NCBI RefSeq assembly: GCF_000006445.2
Contig: NC_006049.2
Coordinates: forward strand, 372,001 to 436,000
Source: Debaryomyces hansenii CBS767
Lineage: Eukaryota > Ascomycota > Pichiomycetes > Serinales > Debaryomycetaceae
DNA: 64,000 nucleotides
Direction: 5' to 3'
Shown: piece after piece, positions 18,631 through 27,569 of the stretch
Layout: each line of letters begins with the position of its first letter
Position numbering within the stretch: position 1 is the first letter of the stretch
Translations under genes and position numbers: made by a program
Notes under the pieces: model-generated
Seen by the model: the letters and a program-made list of their open reading frames with translations, nothing else
Told to the model about the DNA's origin: nothing
The model's database searches: none

Positions 18631-20103
18631 CTACTTACTTCTTCGTTTAGAGTCCTTCGACTTGTCATGGGAGATGTTTCGTAACTTTAGTTTAATTTTA
18701 GGCAACGGCTGCTCTGTAGGGACTTCAGAAGGGTCTTCGGTAGGGTCAGATGGAACACCCACGCTGACACCAACACCACCTCTTGACTTTCTGCGCTTGT
18801 TGGTAGATCTTGGATCTAGAGGATAGAGCGGAGGATGTTTGTGTTCAGATGCATTTGTAGAATGGGCCAGATTCGGCGATTCATGTTGGCCATTCGGGTC
18901 TTGTTTTTGGTATTTTTGGTTTTTGTTTTGTTTGTGGCCCCGTTGATGTTTATGCACTATAGGTACTGGCTCTTGGTGGTCATCTGGGTCGCCCTCCTCC
19001 TCGTCATCAAAGAGGTGAGGGTTAATGACCTTGTCGGTGGCGTCGTGTATCAAGGTGGCGTATTCAGACTCATCTTGCGCCACGCCATCCTTAATCATTT
19101 TTTTCATCAATTCGCTCTCTTCCTTTTGGGCGTGGGATGATGATGAAGAAGGTGCAGACAGATCGGCATGATCGAAGGGCGAGATACTCTTGTCTATACT
19201 TACGCGATGTACTGTGTTCAAAGTATTGCTCAATCCATCGAAGTATATTTCGTTCACGTTCAAATTCTTGCTGGGGTCCAAGTTCTTCTGCTTTAGATTT
19301 TGCAAGCTGCTCATCCCCTCTTCGTCCTGTTCTACTTCGGACAATATTTCACCACACTTTAACGCTGCCCCATCTTGCGATGTATATTCCTTAGAGTGGG
19401 CGATTCTGCTATGGTTCAAAAATCCCTGTGCCGACGAAAAATTGCTTCTGTTGCAATCGGGACAAGTGAGCTTTACAATCACCCCGTCGGTTCTTCTGTA
19501 AAGACATCCCAAACTGGCGGACGGCTTGCTTATTGATGTACTGGGCCTTAATGATGATGTTGTAGATCGTGTTCTGTATGAATATTTGGGTTCTCCCGCA
19601 TACCCTTCTTCCAGTATTGACGCCTTTGGGATATGTGAACCATCCGGTATACCAGAAAGATTTGAATAATTAGCTGATAATGATCTATTGAGCAAGTTGT
19701 AGTACTTTACTGTGAAGTCATTGGGTTCATTCTCCAAACTGACCAGCGATGGAACCTCGAAAAACTTACGTAGTGTTATCATTTGAGACTCACATTTGCC
19801 TATTTCTTCTTTCGTGAGTGTCAACTCTTTGTGTTTCAACCGAATCTCCAAGTCTATTTGATTGGTAATGATATCTCGCAACTTTTCAATAGGTGTGTCC
19901 TGGAGTCTCTTAATTAGCATTTCTCGGTCAACTGCCATTGTCTCCTGTGATGTTTCTTCATCATTATTGTGCTCTATCGGTTCTTGTACTCTTTGCTCTT
20001 GTGGTGCCACTTGACCTGTCTCTTCCATTTCTCTCCTAGGTATGTCGAAGACATCTATATGTGGCTCCGGTGTGGGTATGGACGTGGGCGACATATCACT
20101 CAT
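18631..20103 (-). CDS. C2H2-like zinc-finger protein resembling ADA-complex subunit Ahc1
   Basis: 490 residues. A coiled region occupies about residues 60-115. A single conserved zinc-finger block lies at about 215-255 (LTCPDCNRSNFSSAQGFLNH then SRIAHSKEYTSQDGAALKCG), with Cys-x2-Cys and His-x4-His ligands and a trailing CG. This block resembles fungal Ahc1, the subunit that holds the ADA histone acetyltransferase complex together. Both ends are low-complexity and charged, and the C-terminus is a basic KIKLKLRNISHDKSKDSKRR tail, probably a nuclear signal. The zinc-finger family assignment is moderate; Ahc1 identity is inferred from motif resemblance only. Confidence 0.55.
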   Translation of the reverse strand: MSDMSPTSIPTPEPHIDVFDIPRREMEETGQVAPQEQRVQEPIEHNNDEETSQETMAVDREMLIKRLQDTPIEKLRDIITNQIDLEIRLKHKELTLTKEEIGKCESQMITLRKFFEVPSLVSLENEPNDFTVKYYNLLNRSLSANYSNLSGIPDGSHIPKASILEEGYAGEPKYSYRTRSTTSSLRPSTSISKPSASLGCLYRRTDGVIVKLTCPDCNRSNFSSAQGFLNHSRIAHSKEYTSQDGAALKCGEILSEVEQDEEGMSSLQNLKQKNLDPSKNLNVNEIYFDGLSNTLNTVHRVSIDKSISPFDHADLSAPSSSSSHAQKEESELMKKMIKDGVAQDESEYATLIHDATDKVINPHLFDDEEEGDPDDHQEPVPIVHKHQRGHKQNKNQKYQKQDPNGQHESPNLAHSTNASEHKHPPLYPLDPRSTNKRRKSRGGVGVSVGVPSDPTEDPSEVPTEQPLPKIKLKLRNISHDKSKDSKRRSK

Positions 20104-20238
20104 TGTATTATATATTAGTTTTCTACTTCTTTTCTTCTCCTACCGTTGCATTTTGTTTATAAGCATATTATCTAGGATTAGACGGTCGAGATTATTACTG
20201 CATATAGTGCCTCCGATATCAAAACGTTGCTCGAATAA

Positions 20239-21267
20239 TCACAATAATAAATCTATAGGGTCCTTTCCTTTAACACACTTCAGTAATAGCTGCTTATAGG
20301 TAAGTTCCCCCTTATAGCGTACTTTGGAAGATCGAGTTCTTCTTCTAGCTAGTTTTGCGCTTGGCTTCGATTTAGACTTGGTGGTCGCTTTAGACTTTGA
20401 ATCTACCTTCGATTTAGATTCCAGCCTTGTTCTGCATTTAGATACAGGTTTGGAATTTACACTTGTTTGTGTCTGTTTAGGCCTTTCAAGTAATTGGACT
20501 CGCTTATTTTCCCTTGGTACATGCTCTTTCTTGGTTACATTAACAATCTCCTTCTTCTTTGAATTTTTCTTAGGTTTGAAATCATTAGCCATAGGATGGT
20601 CAGGAGTTTTTTTTGTATTTGACTTCGCTGGTTTTGGTGGTTTCTTAGCGTCAATTTGTTGACCCGCTTTTTTTGGCCTGGTCGGCTTTTTCTGTGGTTT
20701 GTTCGCTGCAGCGCTATTTAGGGAGCAATTTCCTCCGCTACTAGGTGGTGGTGATAGCTGCTCTATTAGCAGCATTAGACTCTCTTTATTTATTGAATCG
20801 TGTATTTTATTGATCTCAAGATCTAGCTGTCGCTGATTATTGATTTGCTCTTCTTCGATTACTTGACTATTTACCAATTGAGAGTTGAAGGGAGTGGATG
20901 TTGCTTTAAACTCAAGCTTCGTTTCAGCTTTTTCTTCTTCTTCTTCTTCAAAAATGGCCCGTAGATTTTCAAGCGAATAGTCATCCTTTTTTACTATTTT
21001 GGTAGCGACTGATCGCCGTTTTCGCTTTGGCTCTGGTTTGTTTATCCTTTTCTTTGGGTCATTTATTCTATTGGGTGCTTCTTTTAATGGAACCCTCTTC
21101 TTCGCTTGGTTGTTGGTTGATCTCACTTGTTTCGACCGTGGGTAAGGTCTAACCGCTTCTAAAATAATTAGTACCAATTTAAGCACATTTTCACACACAC
21201 ACTTTAAGTATTCGAATGTCTACTTACTACTCGCATCCTCGAATACTTGAAATGCTTTTGGTGGCAT
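20239..21267 (-). CDS. Spliced, highly basic protein of unknown function (two exons)
   Basis: Proposed structure on the minus strand: exon 1 21267-21228 (ATG, 13 codons plus one base), intron 21227-21159, exon 2 21158-20239; 319 residues. The intron is 69 bp with GTAAGT, a TACTAAT branch site at 21173-21167 and TTTTAG. Splicing joins the frames cleanly (…EDAS-K-AVRPYPRSK) and replaces an implausible hydrophobic start that reads through the intron. The protein is rich in Lys/Arg/Pro/Ser: KRVPLKEAPN near residue 33, KPEPKRKRRS near 52, a Glu run near 84, then repeated K-S/K-K motifs to a basic RRRTRSSKVR segment. It ends in a hydrophobic helix (LTYKQLLLKCVKGKDPIDLLL without the last residues). 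Probably nuclear; no family recognised. Confidence 0.7.
21159..21227 (-). other. Intron, 69 bp, in the basic-protein gene
   Basis: 5' splice site GTAAGT at 21227-21222, branch site TACTAAT at 21173-21167, 3' splice site AG at 21160-21159. The very short branch-to-AG distance is the same style as the DPM2 intron in this window. Confidence 0.8.
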
Positions 21268-21337
21268 TGAATATATCTAATCAATCCCCTTCTACTGTCA
21301 TGGTAAATGGTTGTAAAAAAACGAAAATAAATATAGC

Positions 21338-21392
21338 ACGACATTTTTGATTTTTTACGACATTTGACGATAAATTTCAGATCCACGACATT
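21338..21392 (+). repeat. Three ACGACATT motifs in a divergent promoter
   Basis: ACGACATT occurs at 21338-21345, 21357-21364 and 21385-21392, between the spliced basic-protein gene and TRS31. It may be a shared regulatory element; the factor is unknown. Confidence 0.6.
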
Positions 21393-21450
21393 ACTTACAG
21401 ACTCTGTTTAACTGATAGTGATCTTCCCTATATCTTATATCGTACTCACC

Positions 21451-22197
21451 ATGTCCAAAGAGGATATTATATTACCATCTGCATCATCATTTTCTACGCT
21501 AACAATCTCCGATACGCCAACATCAGGATTTGGGTATAATCCAGCAGTCGGTCCAACATCTAATGCCATAACCCAAGAAACATCGAATATCTTGTTGAAC
21601 AAAAAAACAGTAAATTTAACACCAACGTCGGCCAATTCTATATATGATAGAAACTTGAATAAGAAGACGCCGGAAATCAGCTTGTCATCGTTATCGTTTT
21701 TGTTTTGTGAAATTGTCAATTGGTCCCATAAGAATTCAAAAGGAATCCAAGACTTGGAGCTGAGGCTAAATGGGCTTGGTTATCAGATCGGCCAAAGGTT
21801 TCTAGAGCTCGTTAAGCTTCAGGAAGGAATAAAATACGGTAAGAGAGAAGTTAAAATTATTGAAATATTACAATTCATACATGGCTCCTTGTGGAAGTGT
21901 GTGTTTGGTAAAACTGCCAATGAATTAGAAAAGTCGCAAGATGTCAATAACGAGTACATGATTACAGATAATTCGCCCTTGATTTCAAGGTTTATAAGCA
22001 TTCCTAAAGACTACAGTAATTTAAATTGTTCTGCATTCACAGCAGGAATAATCGAAGGAGCTCTCGATTCAGCGTATTTCAATGCTACAGTAACAGCACA
22101 TTCGGTTCCTCAGGAAGGTTATCCTTTGCGAACAGTGTTCTTGATCAATTTCGACGATCTGTTATTCATTAGGGAGGAGTTACGTTTCAATCAATAG
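21451..22197 (+). CDS. TRS31: TRAPP core subunit Trs31 (TRAPPC5)
   Basis: Trs31 belongs to the Bet3-like fold subunits of TRAPP complexes, the GEF for Ypt1/Rab1 in ER-Golgi traffic and autophagy. The Bet3/TRAPPC5 core is clear from about residue 75: SFLFCEIVNWSH, LNGLGYQIGQRFLEL, KIIEILQFIHGSLWKCVFGK. It continues with ISIPKDYSNLNCSAFTAGII and a C-terminal VTAHSV...FLINFDD. The 248-residue length is close to yeast Trs31 (283), with a Ser/Thr-rich N-terminal extension. The start chosen is the ATG at 21451; the frame upstream begins with a GTG codon only. Confidence 0.93.
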   Translation: MSKEDIILPSASSFSTLTISDTPTSGFGYNPAVGPTSNAITQETSNILLNKKTVNLTPTSANSIYDRNLNKKTPEISLSSLSFLFCEIVNWSHKNSKGIQDLELRLNGLGYQIGQRFLELVKLQEGIKYGKREVKIIEILQFIHGSLWKCVFGKTANELEKSQDVNNEYMITDNSPLISRFISIPKDYSNLNCSAFTAGIIEGALDSAYFNATVTAHSVPQEGYPLRTVFLINFDDLLFIREELRFNQ

Positions 22198-22343
22198 GTT
22201 TATATAATGGAATACATGAAAAATCAAAAATGACACAAAATTGGAGTATTCTAAAATTTTGATACTTCGACAATAATTCAACGATTGTAAAATATACCCT
22301 TATATCCAAATATATCATCAACTATAGAGCATAATTGTTTATA

Positions 22344-22991
22344 ATGGGTTTAACTATTAGGCAAGCTACGGTAAATGATATCCAAGCTATGCAAAATGCC
22401 AATTTGCATAATTTGCCAGAGAACTATCAGTTAAAATATTATATGTACCATATTTTATCGTGGCCACAAGCTAGTTTTGTCGCAACAACATATGAAGATG
22501 TCTCAAATGATGTGGCACTGACGGAAAACGAAGAAATAGAAGATCCAAAAGGAGATACTTCATATATTAGGAAGGGAGAGAAGATTGTGGGATACGTATT
22601 GGGGAAGATGGAAGATGACCCAGAGGCAGAGGATAAGACTCCACACGGACATATTACATCCTTATCAGTGATGAGAACGTACAGAAGAATGGGAATAGCT
22701 GAAAAGTTGATGCGTCAAGCATTATATGCGATGTGTGAATCATTCAACGCAAAATATGTTTCACTTCACGTCAGGAAATCTAATAGGGCTGCATTACACT
22801 TATATAGAGATTCCTTAAATTTTGAGAACACTTCAATTGAAAAGTCATACTATCAGGATGGGGAGGATGCATATGCAATGAGAAAAGAATTGAAACTCGA
22901 AGAGTTGGTACCATATTTATCTCAAATGTCTGAAGAAGTTGATGATTTCTCGAAAGATTTGTTAGAAGATTTAGAGATACCTATAGCATAG
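22344..22991 (+). CDS. ARD1: NatA catalytic subunit Ard1 (Naa10)
   Basis: Catalytic subunit of the co-translational N-terminal acetyltransferase NatA, working with Nat1. The first ~45 residues are nearly diagnostic: [20 protein letters not shown] and [20 protein letters not shown]. The acetyl-CoA loop is [11 protein letters not shown] (R-x-x-G-x-A form) near residue 110, followed by [18 protein letters not shown]. An acidic insertion before the core is usual in yeast Ard1. At 215 residues it is slightly shorter than the S. cerevisiae protein (238). The start is the ATG at 22344; an upstream TTG at 22335 is not a likely initiator. Confidence 0.96.
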   Translation: MGLTIRQATVNDIQAMQNANLHNLPENYQLKYYMYHILSWPQASFVATTYEDVSNDVALTENEEIEDPKGDTSYIRKGEKIVGYVLGKMEDDPEAEDKTPHGHITSLSVMRTYRRMGIAEKLMRQALYAMCESFNAKYVSLHVRKSNRAALHLYRDSLNFENTSIEKSYYQDGEDAYAMRKELKLEELVPYLSQMSEEVDDFSKDLLEDLEIPIA

Positions 22992-23117
22992 TTTAATTTA
23001 ATAAAAGTTAATGTATTACAGATATTATATACCCCAAAGTACGAACCATGAAAACAACTATTTAAAATGCAAATATAAAACTGAATTATAATAAGAGTGG
23101 TAATAGAAACAAAGGGA

Positions 23118-23885
23118 TTAATAACGTTCTTTCATTCTAGATGCAACTGTACGTAAATTACCGTAGACCTTACCTGGAGGCGAACCTAAAATCAATGAAA
23201 CCACTGCTTCTCTGGCCATTCTGATGTGCGTGAACCCACCTAAAATATGTATCTTAGAATCAGCTAACACAATTCTGGTTCTAGTAGCGTTTTCAATCGC
23301 AAACTTAGTCTTACCATCTTTACCAGCAATTCTACCGATTGCTCTCGATAAATGGTCTCCGTTCAAGGTCTTAACATCCTTGACTTCAAATGTTTCGATA
23401 TATAAGTCATCTAATCTCAATAATGCAATGGCATCATCAACGTCAAATCCCAAGGTGAAAGCCTTGACAAAATCAGCTCCCTTTTGTAATGCACCCTGGT
23501 CCACTGTATTCTTATTTGTCTTCATTTCGATCGTCTTGGTCTTCAAGTTCATTCTTACTTGCAACTTTAAGTGGTCCACTAATGGTGGATAGATCTTGGT
23601 CCATGTGTTCTTCAAAGGTGTCATTCTGTGTGGTGGTACCGGCACCTTTCTGCTTTCCAACTTGACCTTCATTCCTGATTTTGATGCTGCTGAAAACTTT
23701 GGTTTCCCACTTTCATCTAACACCATTTCGCTGCTTTCCTTCTTTTTGCTAGCTCCCTCTTCGTTTTCTTGAGGAACCGACCCTGCATCTATTAACATCT
23801 CTTCTTCTCCTTCTATTCCTTCGTTGGAGACCGCCTCCACATCTTTCGATTCTGGTAAGTCTTTGATTGCTGTTGGAGCTGCCAT
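23118..23885 (-). CDS. PNO1: KH-domain ribosome biogenesis factor Pno1 (Dim2)
   Basis: Nucleolar/cytoplasmic factor for 20S pre-rRNA cleavage at site D and 40S maturation; partner of Nob1. Tandem KH-like domains occupy about residues 75-250. Typical stretches are VPPHRMTPLKNTWTKIYPPL, GFDVDDAIALLRLDDLYIE, LNGDHLSRAIGRIAGKDGKT and KIHILGGFTHIRMAREAV. The sequence ends in RTVASRMKERY, the usual family terminus. The N-terminal 70 residues are acidic and variable. The length (255; yeast 274) fits. The upstream PAC and RRPE elements match its ribosome-biogenesis role. Confidence 0.96.
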   Translation of the reverse strand: MAAPTAIKDLPESKDVEAVSNEGIEGEEEMLIDAGSVPQENEEGASKKKESSEMVLDESGKPKFSAASKSGMKVKLESRKVPVPPHRMTPLKNTWTKIYPPLVDHLKLQVRMNLKTKTIEMKTNKNTVDQGALQKGADFVKAFTLGFDVDDAIALLRLDDLYIETFEVKDVKTLNGDHLSRAIGRIAGKDGKTKFAIENATRTRIVLADSKIHILGGFTHIRMAREAVVSLILGSPPGKVYGNLRTVASRMKERY

Positions 23886-23957
23886 GTTTATCCTTTTTTC
23901 GACTACTTTACAAGTGAATCAACTGTATACTCTTCTTATCATAGAGTGAAAAAATAT

Positions 23958-23977
23958 ACTCATCTCAAATTTTTTTT
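23958..23977 (-). promoter_or_regulatory. PAC (GAGATGAG) and RRPE (A/T tract) pair upstream of PNO1
   Basis: On the minus strand a run of eight A followed by TTT (23977-23967) directly abuts GAGATGAGT (23966-23958), about 75-90 bp before the PNO1 ATG. This pair is the usual promoter signature of yeast ribosome-biogenesis genes. Confidence 0.7.
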
Positions 23978-23987
23978 ACTATGCCGG

Positions 23988-23995
23988 TCACGTGA
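23988..23995. promoter_or_regulatory. TCACGTGA palindromic E-box
   Basis: Perfect palindrome of the Cbf1/bHLH type, about 104-110 bp upstream of the PNO1 ATG, in the 482-bp divergent promoter shared with the MDM31/32 gene. The rest of that region (to 24367) shows no other recognisable element. Confidence 0.5.
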
Positions 23996-24367
23996 GGCTT
24001 CGAACCCCATATATGCTTAGTAGAGGGCCCTTTATTCGTCTATACAACTGATGATCGTGTGCTACAGTAGGGGTATGTATTAATACGACGTAGAGCTTCT
24101 CCCCTTGTGGTTATTATTATGTTTAGATCCCCCAAATTGAATTCAAGCCTAAGATTGTCTAAATCAACTAAATAGAAATTTTTCCACTGGCTGGTGCGAG
24201 ATTTTTGTGAATAGCCAGTAACTCTTGCTTGAAATATTTAGAACTTATTTAGCAAGATTCACATAGTTAGGTAAGAAACCGTTTAAAATAGTCGGATAAG
24301 TTAGAACGGTAGTTTCCAATTGATATAATTCTTACCATTTTGAATTTAAGTGTGTGCTCGATTAGAA

Positions 24368-26377
24368 ATGCTGATAATACTCAAGAATATGGCATTTTCA
24401 CGGATGGTATCACGTATGCCACTAAATGGTGGAATTAGCAACTTTGCCCGACCAATGGGATATTTTCATAGACCTCTTTCAGGATCTTCTATATTTTCAA
24501 GGATAATGACGTCTCAGAGAGTTAAGAGTGAATGGCGTTCTGTATGTGGAGTTAAGCATCAAGCTTTTTTTAGTACGATAGGAAGCATTCAAAACCAGCA
24601 TAAAGATAAGAGTGAAAAAAATAATTCAAAGATAACGAAGGCTGCATTACTTTCACAAGCTTCGAACCGGTTTTCAAAGTTTTTGATTCATATAAAATGG
24701 CCACTCATGAGAAATAACCGGCCATTTACCATGGATGATTTTACAGCCTTTTTCTCGTGGTTAGTGATGGGTAATGTACTATGGATTATTTTAGGAACTA
24801 CAACGTTCGGATTGGTAACTATGTATTCGATTCATACGTTTGATAATATCCGTAACTCTATCAAAGCATATTACACAGGTGACGACGAGGACAATAGTGG
24901 TAACGGTGACAGAAAGCATTCTGACGACAGCATATTAGGTTATATTACCAGCAGCATTTTATCCAATGGATTGGGAGTTATTATTGAGTTTAAGAAAGGA
25001 AATGTCCTTCCAGAATTAAAGGATGGTATGTTAAGGTTCAAGAAATTTAATGTCTACTCAATACATACCTCATCAGAAGCAGGCGAAGATGAAGGCAAAT
25101 TAGAAGAAAAGACGGCATTGAAATTCAAAGCAAATGTAGAGACCATGGATATTTCATTGTCATTTGGAAAATGGTACGAAGGCAAGGGATTAATAAATGA
25201 GCTTGAAATATATGGTATTAATGGTAAGGTTTATAAAAGTAGCGAGGACCATCAGGATGCTTCTGTCGAAGAATATTTACCTTTTTCTGCTGGAAGATAT
25301 AACGAAAATCTCCATTTCCAGTATGACATGAACGACCATAACGCCGAGGAATTGGAATTGGTAAAACAGAAACGAAAGAACATTTTGATGGAATCTAACT
25401 ATGAGATTTCGCATGTCAAGATTCATGATTCCTATGTTGAAATAATCGATGTTTCTAATAAAAACCCCTTAAAGATTTCTATATTCAACTGTGACTTGCC
25501 ACAACTAAGGGGAAATCGTTTATTAATTGACTTTTTCAATGCCAATAATGTTACCGGTGCAATTAATGATTCCATGTTCACTATTCACAAACGTCAAGAA
25601 TTTAATAATCCAACCAATGATAATAAGATCGTGAGGTTCAAGTTAGACGGCATCAATATGGAAACTATTTCTCATAGTCAAAAACTGAAATTTAACTGGA
25701 TTGTTAACGGAAAAGCAGAAATAATTGCTGATATAAGGTTACCTTCAGTCAACCAAGAATCGGAAAATAGCTTTACACTTGGGAATGAATATAAGAAGAT
25801 TTCTGATATCTGTTCTGAAATATTCGATGAGTTGATTGATGTGACTAGCCCATCTTCCCCGGAAAAGTTACCTTCAACTGAAAAGAACGATAATGATAAC
25901 ACTCTATTGAAGAGTGCCTTGGCAGCTATCTATCAAACTTTCTCCCCAAGCAGTAGTGAATCGAAGAAATCTTACAACACCACAGATTCTTCATCAGAAT
26001 ATGTTATTGTAAATTTTAAGGTTAAATTTTATAATTTGAAAGCATCTTTGCCCCAACATTTGCCAATGGCGTTGTCAAGCTCGCTCCCATTTATCAGTTT
26101 ACAAGATTTACGGTCGTTGATTGCTTATGTGAATGACAATGCATCGAACAAACCAATAATAATTAAAACAACTGTTATTGAAAAGCTATCCGATTTGTAC
26201 AACATAGAAAATTTGAGCCAAACCAAAATCGTCGATGAAATTGTGAGTGATGTATACGATAATTTATTAAAGATTGTCAAATTAGATGAGAAAAGGATTA
26301 TTAATGAAAAGTCGTCATCGTGGTCTCACACGGTTGCTAGTCAGCTATTATTATTAGGATTGGGAGTTCTCGCATAA
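24368..26377 (+). CDS. Mitochondrial inner-membrane protein, Mdm31/Mdm32 family
   Basis: Mdm31 and Mdm32 are inner-membrane proteins needed for mitochondrial shape, nucleoid stability and phospholipid homeostasis. The 669-residue protein has a basic, Ser/Arg-rich N-terminal presequence (about residues 1-60). The family motif RPFTMDDFTAFFSWLVMGN leads into a transmembrane helix (VLWIILGTTTFGLVTMYSI) at about residues 120-160. A large intermembrane-space domain follows (LGVIIEFKKGNVLPELKDG, then FGKWYEGKGLINELEIYGI). A second hydrophobic segment lies at the C-terminus (VASQLLLLGLGVLA). The start is the first in-frame ATG, 24368; its second codon is CTG (Ser here). I cannot separate Mdm31 from Mdm32 by eye. 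Confidence 0.85.
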   Translation: MLIILKNMAFSRMVSRMPLNGGISNFARPMGYFHRPLSGSSIFSRIMTSQRVKSEWRSVCGVKHQAFFSTIGSIQNQHKDKSEKNNSKITKAALLSQASNRFSKFLIHIKWPLMRNNRPFTMDDFTAFFSWLVMGNVLWIILGTTTFGLVTMYSIHTFDNIRNSIKAYYTGDDEDNSGNGDRKHSDDSILGYITSSILSNGLGVIIEFKKGNVLPELKDGMLRFKKFNVYSIHTSSEAGEDEGKLEEKTALKFKANVETMDISLSFGKWYEGKGLINELEIYGINGKVYKSSEDHQDASVEEYLPFSAGRYNENLHFQYDMNDHNAEELELVKQKRKNILMESNYEISHVKIHDSYVEIIDVSNKNPLKISIFNCDLPQLRGNRLLIDFFNANNVTGAINDSMFTIHKRQEFNNPTNDNKIVRFKLDGINMETISHSQKLKFNWIVNGKAEIIADIRLPSVNQESENSFTLGNEYKKISDICSEIFDELIDVTSPSSPEKLPSTEKNDNDNTLLKSALAAIYQTFSPSSSESKKSYNTTDSSSEYVIVNFKVKFYNLKASLPQHLPMALSSSLPFISLQDLRSLIAYVNDNASNKPIIIKTTVIEKLSDLYNIENLSQTKIVDEIVSDVYDNLLKIVKLDEKRIINEKSSSWSHTVASQLLLLGLGVLA

Positions 26378-26554
26378 CTTCCAATAATAGTCTCGAAACT
26401 AGCACCATAAAGAATTATGATTTATGATACCATGCTTTGCAAAATATTTACCGTAATCCCTACAGGGGTAAGGTTGATTTATAGTATTTTGTTTATTTAT
26501 TTATTAACTAATGCAATACGTTCGTTCGTATCCTGTAATTTATTTGCAGTAATC

Positions 26555-27436
26555 TTATTTTGTAGCATTTAAATCTTTATTTCTCCTTACTACAGGAATA
26601 TCAAATTTGGCACCTCTTTTTACTAATAAATCAGCCATTAATTCGTCTTCGACAGCTTTCGCCCCAATCCCCAATAATACACCCTTCTTCCTTCGTTCTA
26701 GTAAGGGCTTCCCAGCGGATTCTATATTCTTGCCTTTGTTCTGTTTCCACCCCATTCCTCTTAATAACGCTGCCCCAAACTGATCTACCGGTACCTCTTT
26801 GTATTGTTCTATGGAGTCTTCATCTGGTTTCGAAGATATATCCTGCTCCACAATTTCGTCTTCAGAAGGAATCGGTATTATCAATCCCTTGTCGTCTAGT
26901 TCTTCTCCCTTTAGCAAAGACAGTCTTATACGCTCCTCCTTGGACATAGTGTCGTTTGATTCCGCATCCACTACAGACTCTTTCGAATTAGATTTTTCGG
27001 GCACGCTCAACCCAAATTCAAGATTGTTATCATCCTTCGCTATCACTTTTTGTCTATGCTCTTGGTTAGGAATATACATGCTATTTTGCTTCTTTCTTAT
27101 TTCTTCTTTCCAATCCCTACTCGCAGTTGTAGGTTTAATGATTAACGGTTCTGTAACCTTGGTATTAACTGCCTTATTTCCGGCTATGGCCCCTCCTTTC
27201 TTCTTGTCAAACGAATCAATAGCTACCACGGCATCCTCACCTTCTGATTCAGACTCAGATCCAAGCAATGCATTAGGATTGAGCTTTCTTGTTTCATTTT
27301 TTTGCAGCGATGCAATTGACTTCTTAGGTATGATGTTAGTCTTCGATCCTCCAAATGCAAATGATATTTTTGGTTTTGATTGCGAATTTGGTTTATTTAT
27401 CTTGTCTTTCTTAAGATTCATTTGGAAGCCGGCCAT
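26555..27436 (-). CDS. SPP2: G-patch splicing factor Spp2 (GPKOW family)
   Basis: Spp2 recruits and activates the DEAH helicase Prp2 for the first catalytic step of pre-mRNA splicing. The G-patch core is plain near residues 215-265: VPVDQFGAALLRGMGWKQNK, then GKPLLERRKKGVLLGIGAK. Upstream is a KISFAFGG-type motif near residue 24, typical of GPKOW/Spp2 proteins. At 293 residues it is longer than yeast Spp2 (185) because of an acidic, low-complexity middle. It shares a divergent promoter with ELG1 of about 130 bp. Confidence 0.9.
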   Translation of the reverse strand: MAGFQMNLKKDKINKPNSQSKPKISFAFGGSKTNIIPKKSIASLQKNETRKLNPNALLGSESESEGEDAVVAIDSFDKKKGGAIAGNKAVNTKVTEPLIIKPTTASRDWKEEIRKKQNSMYIPNQEHRQKVIAKDDNNLEFGLSVPEKSNSKESVVDAESNDTMSKEERIRLSLLKGEELDDKGLIIPIPSEDEIVEQDISSKPDEDSIEQYKEVPVDQFGAALLRGMGWKQNKGKNIESAGKPLLERRKKGVLLGIGAKAVEDELMADLLVKRGAKFDIPVVRRNKDLNATK

Positions 27437-27569
27437 CCTGTCTCCAAAATATCTTCTTGCTAGCTGTAGTTTCTAGTTTACATCTGTTACTACTATTATG
27501 ACCTCATCTTGTAGGTGAGTTGATAGTGACACAAAAACACGTTTGGCTAGCGCGGTGCAACACTATCAG

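Noticed and set aside
23996..24006. GGGTTCGAAGCC-like tRNA B box on the minus strand
   Set aside because: No A box at a proper distance and no cloverleaf could be drawn.
26799..27476. 225-codon plus-strand frame opposite SPP2
   Set aside because: Ser/Leu/Phe-rich shadow of the acidic SPP2 coding sequence.
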